Position numbers and translations under genes: made by a program. A stretch of DNA of 64,000 bases from Eunapius fragilis (lineage: Eukaryota > Porifera > Demospongiae > Spongillida > Spongillidae), in contig OY811984.1 of the NCBI GenBank assembly GCA_963681505.1, positions 62,001-126,000 of the forward strand, written 5' to 3'. The notes beneath the pieces are model-generated. The model did no database searches, was not told the DNA's origin, and worked only from the letters and a program-made list of their open reading frames with translations. Positions 1 to 12,500 of the stretch are shown here, piece by piece (the stretch's first letter is position 1; every line of letters starts with the position of its first letter).

Positions 1-208
1 TCAACACCTCGGTTCTAAGATAGACAATTTTTCCCATAGAGATGTATGGGTGGTTTCCCATAGGAATGTATGGGTGGGAACCGACTTTTGAATCGCTTGG
101 TAAACCCATACCAAAGCAGGTATGCTCGGGGTGGCATTTAAAACAGATAGAGGAATGGTTACTGCTATCTTCCATGTGTGCAGTGGTTTACTCATATTGC
201 ATGTCTCA
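1..208. repeat. Representative L monomer of array A
   Basis: First complete L-type monomer of the window, useful as a reference. In order it holds: the leader TCAACACCTCGGTTCTAAG, two hairpin-forming subrepeats with CCCATA and TATGGG arms, GGGAACC, a stretch around GAATCGCTTGG, a third hairpin CATACC-AAAGCA-GGTATG, GCTCGGGGTGGCATTTAAAA, and TACTGCTATCTTCCATGTGTGCAGTGG before the next leader at 209. Confidence 0.95.
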
Positions 209-416
209 TCAACACCTCGGTTCTAAGATAGACAGTTTTTCCCATAGAGATGTATGGGTGGTTTCCCATAGGAATGTATGGGTGGGAACCTACTTTTGAA
301 TCGCTTGGTAAACCCATACCAAAGCAGGTATGCTCGGGGTGGCATTTAAAATAGATAGAGGAATGGTTACTGCTATCTTCCATGTGTGCAGTGGTTAGCT
401 CATATTGCATGTCTCA

Positions 417-601
417 TCAACACCTCGATGCTAAGATAGTCAAAAATTTCCCATAGAAATGTATGGGTGGGAACCTACTTTTGAATCGCTTGGTAAACCC
501 ATACCAAAGCAGGTATGATCGGGGTGGAATTAAAAAGAGATAGAGGAATGGTTACTGCTATCTTCCATGTGGGCAGTGGTTTACTCATATTGCATGTCTC
601 A
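417..601. repeat. Representative S monomer of array A
   Basis: S-type monomer of 185 bp. Relative to L it has only one CCCATA/TATGGG hairpin unit, carries GATAGTCAAAAATTT before it, and has the variant GTATGATCGGGGTGGAATTAAAAAG in its second half. Together with the two L monomers before it, it closes a 601-bp L-L-S unit that recurs from 602 and again from 1203. Confidence 0.93.
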
Positions 602-3600
602 TCAACACCTCGGTTCTAAGATAGACAATTTTTCCCATAGAGATGTATGGGTGGTTTCCCATACGAATGTATGGGTGGGAACCTACTTTTGAATCGCTTG
701 GTAAACCCATACCAAAGCAGGTATGCTCGGGGTGGCATTTAAAACAGATAGAGGAATGGTTACTGCTATCTTCCATGTGTGAAGTGGTTTACTCATATTG
801 CATGTCTCATCAACACCTCGGTTCTAAGATAGACAGTTTTTCCCATAGAGATGTATGGGTGGTTTCCCATAGGAATGTATGGGTGGGAACCTACTTTTGA
901 ATCGCTTGGTAAACCCATACCAAAGCAGGTATGCTCGGGGTGGCATTTAAAATAGATAGAGGAATGGTTACTGCTATCTTCCATGTGTGCAGTGGTTAGC
1001 TCATATTGCATGTCTCATCAACACCTCGATGCTAAGATAGTCAAAAATTTCCCATAGAAATGTATGGGTGGGAACCTACTTTTGAATCGCTTGGTAAACC
1101 CATACCAAAGCAGGTATGATCAGGGTGGAATTAAAAAGAGATAGAGGAATGGTTACTGCTATCTTCCATGTGGGCAGTGGTTTGCTCATATTGCATGTCT
1201 CATCAACACCTCGATGCTAAGATAGACAATTTTTCCCATAGAGATGTATGGGTGGTTTCCCATACGAATGTATGGGTGGGAACCTACTTTTGAATCGCTT
1301 GGTAAACCCATACCAAAGCAGGTATGCTCGGGGTGGCATTTAAAACAGATAGAGGAATGGTTACTGCTATCTTCCATGTGTGCAGTGGTTTACTCATATT
1401 GCATGTCTCATCAACACCTCGGTTCTAAGATAGACAGTTTTTCCCATAGAGATGTATGGGTGGTTTCCCATAGGAATGTATGGGTGGGAACCTACTTTTG
1501 AATCGCTTGGTAAACCCATACCAAAGAAGGTATGCTCGGGGTGGCATTTAAAATAGATAGAGGAATGGTTACTGCTATCTTCCATGTGTGCAGTGGTTAG
1601 CTCATATTGCATGTCTCATCAACACCTCGGTTCTAAGATAGACAATTTTTCCCATAGAGATGTATGGGTGGTTTCCCATAGGAATGTATGGGTGGGAACC
1701 GACTTTTGAATCGCTTGGTAAACCCATACCAAAGCAGGTATGCTCGGGGTGGCATTTAAAACAGATAGAGGAATGGTTACTGCTATCTTCCATGTGTGCA
1801 GTGGTTTACTCATATTGCATGTCTCATCAACACCTCGGTTCTAAGATAGACAGTTTTTCCCATAGAGATGTATGGGTGGTTTCCCATAGGAATGTATGGG
1901 TGGGAACCTACTTTTGAATCGCTTGGTAAACCCATACCAAAGCAGGTATGCTCGGGGTGGCATTTAAAATAGATAGAGGAATGGTTACTGCTATCTTCCA
2001 TGTGTGCAGTGGTTAGCTCATATTGCATGTCTCATCAACACCTCGATGCTAAGATAGTCAAAAATTTCCCATAGAAATGTATGGGTGGGAACCTACTTTT
2101 GAATCGCTTGGTAAACCCATACCAAAGCAGGTATGATCGGGGTGGAATTAAAAAGAGATAGAGGAATGGTTACTGCTATCTTCCATGTGGGCAGTGGTTT
2201 GCTCATATTGCATGTCTTATCAACACCTCGATGCTAAGATAGACAATTTTTCCCATAGAGATGTATGGGTGGTTTCCCATACGAATGTATGGGTGGGAAC
2301 CTACTTTTGAATCGCTTGGTAAACCCATACCAAAGCAGGTATGCTCGGGGTGGCATTTAAAACAGATAGAGGAATGGTTACTGCTATCTTCCATGTGTGA
2401 AGTGGTTTACTCATATTGCATGTCTCATCAACACCTCGGTTCTAAGATAGACAGTTTTTCCCATAGAGATGTATGGGTGGTTTCCCATAGGAATGTATGG
2501 GTGGGAACCTACTTTTGAATCGCTTGGTAAACCCATACCAAAGCAGGTATGCTCGGGGTGGCATTTAAAATAGATAGAGGAATGGTTACTGCTATCTTCC
2601 ATGTGTGCAGTGGTTAGCTCATATTGCATGTCTCATCAACACCTCGATGCTAAGATAGTCAAAAATTTCCCATAGAAATGTATGGGTGGGAACCTACTTT
2701 TGAATCGCTTGGTAAACCCATACCAAAGCAGGTATGATCAGGGTGGAATTAAAAAGAGATAGAGGAATGGTTACTGCTATCTTCCATGTGGGCAGTGGTT
2801 TGCTCATATTGCATGTCTCATCAACACCTCGATGCTAAGATAGACAATTTTTCCCATAGATATGTATGGGTGGTTTCCCATACGATTGTATGGGTGGGAA
2901 CCTACTTTTGAATCGCTTGGTAAACCCATACCAAAGCAGGTATGCTCGGGGTGGCATTTAAAATAGCTAGAGGAATGGTTACTGCTATCTTCCATGTGTG
3001 CAGTGGTTAGCTCATATTGCATGTCTCATCAACACCTTGATGCTAAGATAGTCAAAAATTTCCCATAGAAATGTATGGGTGGGAACCTACTTTTGAATCG
3101 CTTGGTAAACCCATACCAAAGAAGGTATGCTCGGGGTGGCATTTAAAATAGATAGAGGAATGGTTACTGCTATCTTCCATGTGTGCAGTGGTTAGCTCAT
3201 ATTGCATGTCTCATCAACACCTCGATGCTAAGATAGTCAAAAATTTCCCATAGAAATGTATGGGTGGGAACCTACTTTTGAATCGCTTGGTAAACCCATA
3301 CCAAAGCAGGTATGCTCGGGGTGGCATTTAAAACAGATAGAGGAATGGTTACTGCTATCTTCCATGTGTGCAGTGGTTTACTCATATTGCATGTCTCATC
3401 AACACCTCGGTTCTAAGATAGACAGTTTTTCCCATAGAGATGTATGGGTGGTTTCCCATAGGAATGTATGGGTGGGAACCTACTTTTGAATCGCTTGGTA
3501 AACCCATACCAAAGCAGGTATGCTCGGGGTGGCATTTAAAATAGATAGAGGAATGGTTACTGCTATCTTCCATGTGTGCAGTGGTTAGCTCATATTGCAT

Positions 3601-4375
3601 GTCTCATCAACACCTCGATGCTAAGATAGTCAAAAATTTCCCATAGAAATGTATGGGTGGGAACCTACTTTTGAATCGCTTGGTAAACCCATACCAAAGC
3701 AGGTATGATCGGGGTGGAATTAAAAAGAGATAGAGGAATGGTTACTGCTATCTTCCATGTGGGCAGTGGTTTGCTCATATTGCATGTCTTATCAACACCT
3801 CGATGCTAAGATAGACAATTTTTCCCATAGAGATGTATGGGTGGTTTCCCATACGAATGTATGGGTGGGAACCTACTTTTGAATCGCTTGGTAAACCCAT
3901 ACCAAAGCAGGTATGCTCGGGGTGGCATTTAAAACAGATAGAGGAATGGTTACTGCTATCTTCCATGTGTGAAGTGGTTTACTCATATTGCATGTCTCAT
4001 CAACACCTCGGTTCTAAGATAGACAGTTTTTCCCATAGAGATGTATGGGTGGTTTCCCATAGGAATGTATGGGTGGGAACCTACTTTTGAATCGCTTGGT
4101 AAACCCATACCAAAGCAGGTATGCTCGGGGTGGCATTTAAAATAGATAGAGGAATGGTTACTGCTATCTTCCATGTGTGCAGTGGTTAGCTCATATTGCA
4201 TGTCTCATCAACACCTCGATGCTAAGATAGTCAAAAATTTCCCATAGAAATGTATGGGTGGGAACCTACTTTTGAATCGCTTGGTAAACCCATACCAAAG
4301 CAGGTATGATCAGGGTGGAATTAAAAAGAGATAGAGGAATGGTTACTGCTATCTTCCATGTGGGCAGTGGTTTGC

Positions 4376-7300
4376 TCATATTGCATGTCTCATCAACACC
4401 TCGATGCTAAGATAGACAATTTTTCCCATAGAGATGTATGGGTGGTTTCCCATACGAATGTATGGGTGGGAACCTACTTTTGAATCGCTTGGTAAACCCA
4501 TACCAAAGCAGGTATGCTCGGGGTGGCATTTAAAATAGCTAGAGGAATGGTTACTGCTATCTTCCATGTGTGCAGTGGTTAGCTCATATTGCATGTCTCA
4601 TCAACACCTTGATGCTAAGATAGTCAAAAATTTCCCATAGAAATGTATGGGTGGGAACCTACTTTTGAATCGCTTGGTAAACCCATACCAAAGAAGGTAT
4701 GCTTGGGGTGGCATTTAAAATAGATAGAGGAATGGTTACTGCTATCTTCCATGTGTGCAGTGGTTAGCTCATATTGCATGTCTCATCAACACCTCGATGC
4801 TAAGATAGTCAAAAATTTCCCATAGAAATGTATGGGTGGGAACCTACTTTTGAATCGCTTGGTAAACCCATACCAAAGCAGGTATGATCGGGGTGGCATT
4901 TAAAACAGATAGAGGAATGGTTACTGCTATCTTCCATTTGTGCAGTGGTTTACTCATATTGCATGTCTCATCAACACCTCGGTTCTAAGATAGACAGTTT
5001 TTCCCATAGAGATGTATGGGTGGTTTCCCATAGGAATGTATGGGTGGGAACCTACTTTTGAATCGCTTGGTAAACCCATACCAAAGCAGGTATGCTCGGG
5101 GTGGCATTTAAAACAGATAGAGGAATGGTTACTGCTATCTTCCATGTGTGCAGTGGTTTACTCATATTGCATGTCTCATCAACACCTCGGTTCTAAGATA
5201 GACAGTTTTTCCCATAGAGATGTATGGGTGGTTTCCCATAGGAATGTATGGGTGGGAACCTACTTTTGAATCGCTTGGTAAACCCATACCAAAGCAGGTA
5301 TGCTCGGGGTGGCATTTAAAATAGATAGAGGAATGGTTACTGCTATCTTCCATGTGTGCAGTGGTTAGCTCATATTGCATGTCTCATCAACACCTCGATG
5401 CTAAGATAGTCAAAAATTTCCCATAGAAATGTATGGGTGGGAACCTACTTTTGAATCGCTTGGTAAACCCATACCAAAGCAGGTATGATCGGGGTGGAAT
5501 TAAAAAGAGATAGAGGAATGGTTACTGCTATCTTCCATGTGGGCAGTGGTTTGCTCATATTGCATGTCTTATCAACACCTCGATGCTAAGATAGACAATT
5601 TTTCCCATAGAGATGTATGGGTGGTTTCCCATACGAATGTATGGGTGGGAACCTACTTTTGAATCGCTTGGTAAACCCATACCAAAGCAGGTATGCTCGG
5701 GGTGGCATTTAAAACAGATAGAGGAATGGTTACTGCTATCTTCCATGTGTGAAGTGGTTTACTCATATTGCATGTCTCATCAACACCTCGGTTCTAAGAT
5801 AGACAGTTTTTCCCATAGAGATGTATGGGTGGTTTCCCATAGGAATGTATGGGTGGGAACCTACTTTTGAATCGCTTGGTAAACCCATACCAAAGCAGGT
5901 ATGCTCGGGGTGGCATTTAAAATAGATAGAGGAATGGTTACTGCTATCTTCCATGTGTGCAGTGGTTAGCTCATATTGCATGTCTCATCAACACCTTGAT
6001 GCTAAGATAGTCAAAAAATTTCCCATAGGAATGTATGGGTAGGAACCTACTTTTGAATCGCTTGGTAAACCCATACCAAAGAAGGTATGCTCGGGGTGGC
6101 ATTTAAAATAGATAGAGGAATGGTTACTGCTATCTTCCATGTGTGCAGTGGTTAGCTCATATTGCATGTCTCATCAACACCTCGATGCTAAGATAGTCAA
6201 AAATTTCCCATAGAAATGTATGGGTGGGAACCTACTTTTGAATCGCTTGGTAAACCCATACCAAAGCAGGTATGATCGGGGTGGCATTTAAAACAGTTAG
6301 AGGAATGGTTACTGCTATCTTCCATTTGTGCAGTGGTTTACTCATATTGCATGTCTCATCAACACCTCGGTTCTAAGATAGACAGTTATCCCATAGAGAT
6401 GTATGGGTGGTTTCCCATAGGAATGTATGGGTGGGAACCTACTTTTGAATCGCTTGGTAAACCCATACCAAAGCAGGTATGCTCGGGGTGGCATTTAAAA
6501 CAGATAGAGGAATGGTTACTGCTATCTTCCATGTGTGCAGTGGTTTACTCATATTGCATGTCTCATCAACACCTCGGTTCTAAGATAGACAGTTTTTCCC
6601 ATAGAGATGTATGGGTGGTTTCCCATAGGAATGTATGGGTGGGAACCTACTTTTGAATCGCTTGGTAAACCCATACCAAAGCAGGTATGCTCGGGGTGGC
6701 ATTTAAAATAGATAGAGGAATGGTTACTTCTATCTTCCATGTGTGCAGTAGTTAGCTCATATTGCATGTCTCATCAACACCTCGATGCTAAGATAGTCAA
6801 AAATTTCCCATAGAAATGTATGGGTGGGAACCTACTTTTGAATCGCTTGGTAAACCCATACCAAAGCAGGTATGATCAGGGTGGAATTAAAAAGAGATAG
6901 AGGAATGGTTACTGCTATCTTCCATGTGGGCAGTGGTTTGCTCATATTGCATGTCTCATCAACACCTCGATGCTAAGATAGACAATTTTTCCCATAGAGA
7001 TGTATGGGTGGTTTCCCATACGAATGTATGGGTGGGAACCTACTTTTGAATCGCTTGGTAAACCCATACCAAAGCAGGTATGCTCGGGGTGGCATTTAAA
7101 ATAGCTAGAGGAATGGTTACTGCTATCTTCCATGTGTGCAGTGGTTAGCTCATATTGCATGTCTCATCAACACCTTGATGCTAAGATAGTCAAAAATTTC
7201 CCATAGAAATGTATGGGTGGGAACCTACTTTTGAATCGCTTGGTAAACCCATACCAAAGAAGGTATGCTTGGGGTGGCATTTAAAATAGATAGAGGAATG

Positions 7301-9507
7301 GTTACTGCTATCTTCCATGTGTGCAGTGGTTAGCTCATATTGCATGTCTCATCAACACCTCCATGCTAAGATAGTCAAAAATTTCCCATAGAAATGTATG
7401 GGTGGGAACCTACTTTTGAATCGCTTGGTAAACCCATACCAAAGCAGGTATGATCGGGGTGGCATTTAAAACAGATAGAGGAATGGTTACTGCTATCTTC
7501 CATTTGTGCAGTGGTTTACTCATATTGCATGTCTCATCAACACCTCGGTTCTAAGATAGACAGTTTTTCCCATAGAGATGTATGGGTGGTTTCCCATAGG
7601 AATGTATGGGTGGGAACCTACTTTTGAATCGCTTGGTAAACCCATACCAAAGCAGGTATGCTCGGGGTGGCATTTAAAACAGATAGAGGAATGGTTACTG
7701 CTATCTTCCATGTGTGCAGTGGTTTACTCATATTGCATGTCTCATCAACACCTCGGTTCTAAGATAGACAGTTTTTCCCATAGAGATGTATGGGTGGTTT
7801 CCCATAGGAATGTATGGGTGGGAACCTACTTTTGAATCGCTTGGTAAACCCATACCAAAGCAGGTATGCTCGGGGTGGCATTTAAAATAGATAGAGGAAT
7901 GGTTACTGCTATCTTCCATGTGTGCAGTGGTTAGCTCATATTGCATGTCTCATCAACACCTCGATGCTAAGATAGTCAAAAATTTCCCATAGAAATGTAT
8001 GGGTGGGAACCTACTTTTGAATCGCTTGGTAAACCCATACCAAAGCAGGTATGATCGGGGTGGAATTAAAAAGAGATAGAGGAATGGTTACTGCTATCTT
8101 CCATGTGGGCAGTGGTTTGCTCATATTGCATGTCTTATCAACACCTCGATGCTAAGATAGACAATTTTTCCCATAGAGATGTATGGGTGGTTTCCCATAC
8201 GAATGTATGGGTGGGAACCTACTTTTGAATCGCTTGGTAAACCCATACCAAAGCAGGTATGCTCGGGGTGGCATTTAAAACAGATAGAGGAATGGTTACT
8301 GCTATCTTCCATGTGTGAAGTGGTTTACTCATATTGCATGTCTCATCAACACCTCGGTTCTAAGATAGACAGTTTTTCCCATAGAGATGTATGGGTGGTT
8401 TCCCATAGGAATGTATGGGTGGGAACCTACTTTTGAATCGCTTGGTAAACCCATACCAAAGCAGGTATGCTCGGGGTGGCATTTAAAATAGATAGAGGAA
8501 TGGTTACTGCTATCTTCCATGTGTGCAGTGGTTAGCTCATATTGCATGTCTCATCAACACCTTGATGCTAAGATAGTCAAAAAATTTCCCATAGGAATGT
8601 ATGGGTAGGAACCTACTTTTGAATCGCTTGGTAAACCCATACCAAAGAAGGTATGCTCGGGGTGGCATTTAAAATAGATAGAGGAATGGTTACTGCTATC
8701 TTCCATGTGTGCAGTGGTTAGCTCATATTGCATGTCTCATCAACACCTCGATGCTAAGATAGTCAAAAATTTCCCATAGAAATGTATGGGTGGGAACCTA
8801 CTTTTGAATCGCTTGGTAAACCCATACCAAAGCAGGTATGATCGGGGTGGCATTTAAAACAGTTAGAGGAATGGTTACTGCTATCTTCCATTTGTGCAGT
8901 GGTTTACTCATATTGCATGTCTCATCAACACCTCGGTTCTAAGATAGACAGTTATCCCATAGAGATGTATGGGTGGTTTCCCATAGGAATGTATGGGTGG
9001 GAACCTACTTTTGAATCGCTTGGTAAACCCATACCAAAGCAGGTATGCTCGGGGTGGCATTTAAAACAGATAGAGGAATGGTTACTGCTATCTTCCATGT
9101 GTGCAGTGGTTTACTCATATTGCATGTCTCATCAACACCTCGGTTCTAAGATAGACAGTTTTTCCCATAGAGATGTATGGGTGGTTTCCCATAGGAATGT
9201 ATGGGTGGGAACCTACTTTTGAATCGCTTGGTAAACCCATACCAAAGCAGGTATGCTCGGGGTGGCATTTAAAATAGATAGAGGAATGGTTACTTCTATC
9301 TTCCATGTGTGCAGTAGTTAGCTCATATTGCATGTCTCATCAACACCTCGATGCTAAGATAGTCAAAAATTTCCCATAGAAATGTATGGGTGGGAACCTA
9401 CTTTTGAATCGCTTGGTAAACCCATACCAAAGCAGGTATGATCGGGGTGGAATTAAAAAGAGATAGAGGAATGGTTACTGCTATCTTCCATGTGGGCAGT
9501 GGTTTGC
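4376..9507. repeat. 2566-bp higher-order block, tandemly duplicated
   Basis: Positions 4376-6941 and 6942-9507 correspond at a constant offset of 2566 bp, with the same order of L, S and variant monomers. The length fits seven L plus six S monomers, with single-base length variants that balance. Shared rare markers include CATTTGTGCAGTGG. The copies are not identical: for example the variants GACAGTTATCCC and AGTCAAAAAATTT near 6000-6390 in the first copy recur at 8570-8960 in the second. Confidence 0.8.
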
Positions 9508-12500
9508 TCATATTGCATGTCTCATCAACACCTCGATGCTAAGATAGACAATTTTTCCCATAGAGATGTATGGGTGGTTTCCCATAGGAATGTATGGGTG
9601 GGAACCTACTTTTGAATCGCTTGGTAAACCCATACCAAAGCAGGTATGCTCGGGGTGGCATTTAAAATAGATAGAGGAATGGTTACTGCTATCTTCCATG
9701 TGTGCAGTGGTTAGCTCATATTGCATGTCTCATCAACACCTTGATGCTAAGATAGTCAAAAAATTTCCCATAGGAATGTATGGGTAGGAACCTACTTTTG
9801 AATCGCTTGGTAAACCCATACCAAAGAAGGTATGCTCGGGGTGGCATTTAAAATAGATAGAGGAATGGTTACTGCTATCTTCCATGTGTGCAGTGGTTAG
9901 CTCATATTGCATGTCTCATCAACACCTCGATGCTAAGATAGTCAAAAATTTCCCATAGAAATGTATGGGTGGGAACCTACTTTTGAATCGCTTGGTAAAC
10001 CCATACCAAAGCAGGTATGATCGGGGTGGCATTTAAAACAGTTAGAGGAATGGTTACTGCTATCTTCCATTTGTGCAGTGGTTTACTCATATTGCATGTC
10101 TCATCAACACCTCGGTTCTAAGATAGACAGTTATCCCATAGAGATGTATGGGTGGTTTCCCATAGGAATGTATGGGTGGGAACCTACTTTTGAATCGCTT
10201 GGTAAACCCATACCAAAGCAGGTATGCTCGGGGTGGCATTTAAAACAGATAGAGGAATGGTTACTGCTATCTTCCATGTGTGCAGTGGTTTACTCATATT
10301 GCATGTCTCATCAACACCTCGGTTCTAAGATAGACAGTTTTTCCCATAGAGATGTATGGGTGGTTTCCCATAGGAATGTATGGGTGGGAACCTACTTTTG
10401 AATCGCTTGGTAAACCCATACCAAAGCAGGTATGCTCGGGGTGTCATTTAAAATAGATAGAGGAATGGTTACTTCTATCTTCCATGTGTGCAGTAGTTAG
10501 CTCATATTGCATGTCTCATCAACACCTCGATGCTAAGATAGTCAAAAATTTCCCATAGAAATGTATGGGTGGGAACCTACTTTTGAATCGCTTGGTAAAC
10601 CCATACCAAAGCAGGTATGATCGGGGTGGAATTAAAAAGAGATAGAGGAATGGTTACTGCTATCTTCCATGTGGGCAGTGGTTTGCTCATATTGCATGTC
10701 TCATCAACACCTCGATGCTAAGATAGACAATTTTTCCCATAGAGATGTATGGGTGGTTTCCCATACGAATGTATGGGTGGGAACCTACTTTTGAATCGCT
10801 TGGTAAACCCATACCAAAGCAGGTATGCTCGGGGTGGCATTTAAAACAGATAGAGGAATGGTTACTGCTATCTTCCATGTGTGAAGTGGTTTACTCATAT
10901 TGCATGTCTCATCAACACCTCGGTTCTAAGATAGACAGTTTTTCCCATAGAGATGTATGGGTGGTTTCCCATAGGAATGTATGGGTGGGAACCTACTTTT
11001 GAATCGCTTGGTAAACCCATACCAAAGCAGGTATGCTCGGGGTGGCATTTAAAATAGATAGAGGAATGGTTACTGCTATCTTCCATGTGTGCAGTGGTTA
11101 GCTCATATTGCATGTCTCATCAACACCTTGATGCTAAGATAGTCAAAAATTTCCCATAGGAATGTATGGGTGGGAACCTACTTTTGAATCGCTTGGTAAA
11201 CCCATACCAAAGAAGGTATGCTCGGGGTGGCATTTAAAATAGATAGAGGAATGGTTACTGCTATCTTCCATGTGTGCAGTGGTTAGCTCATATTGCATGT
11301 CTCATCAACACCTCGGTTCTAAAATAGACAGTTTTTCCCATAGAGATGTATGGGTGGTTTCCCATAGGAATGTATGGGTGGGAACCTACTTTTGAATCGC
11401 TTGGTAAACCCATACCAAAGCAGGTATGCTCGGGGTGGCATTTAAAATAGATAGAGGAATGGTTACTGCTATCTTCCATGTGTGCAGTGGTTAGCTTATA
11501 TTGCATGTCTCATCAACACCTCGATGCTAAGATAGTCAAAAATTTCCCATAGAAATGTATGGGTGGGAACCTACTTTTGAATCGCTTGGTAAACCCATAC
11601 CAAAGCAGGTATGATCGGGGTGGCATTAAAAAGAGATAGAGGAATGGTTACTGCTATCTTCCATGTGGGCAGTGGTTTGCTCATATTGCATGTCTCATCA
11701 ACACCTCGATGCTAAGATAGACAATTTTTCCCATAGAGATGTATGGGTGGTTTCCCATAGGAATGTATGGGTGGGAACCTACTTTTGAATCGCTTGGTAA
11801 ACCCATACCAAAGCAGATATGCTCGGGGTGGCATTTAAAACAGATAGAGGAATGGTTACTGCTATCTTCCATGTGTGCAGTGGTTTACTCATATTGCATG
11901 TCTCATCAACAAATCGGTTCTAAGATAGACAGTTTTTCCCATAGAGATGTATGGGTGGTTTCCCATAGGAATCTATCAGTGGGAACCTACTTTTGAATCG
12001 CTTGGTAAACCCATACCAAAGCAGGTATGCTCGGGGTGGCATTTAAAATAGATAGAGGAATGGTTACTGCTATCTTCCATGTGTGCAGTGGTTAGCTCAT
12101 ATTGCATGTCTCTTCAACACCTTGATGCTAAGATAGTCAAAAATTTCCCATAGAAATGTATGGGTGGGAACCTACTTTTGAATCGCTTGGTAAACCCATA
12201 CCAAAGCAGGTATGCTCGGGGTGGCATTTAAAACAGATAGAGGAATGGTTACTGCTATCTTCCAAGTGTGCAGTGGTTAGCTAATATTGCATGTCTCATC
12301 AACACCTCGATGCTAAGATAGTCAAAAATTTCCCATAGAAATGTATGGGTGGGAACCTACTTTTGAATCGCTTGGTAAACCCATACCAAAGCAGGTATGC
12401 TCGGGGTGGCATTTAAAACAGATAGAGGAATGGTTACTGCTATCTTCCATGTGTGCAGTGGTTTACTCATATTGCATGTCTCATCAACACCTCGGTTCTA

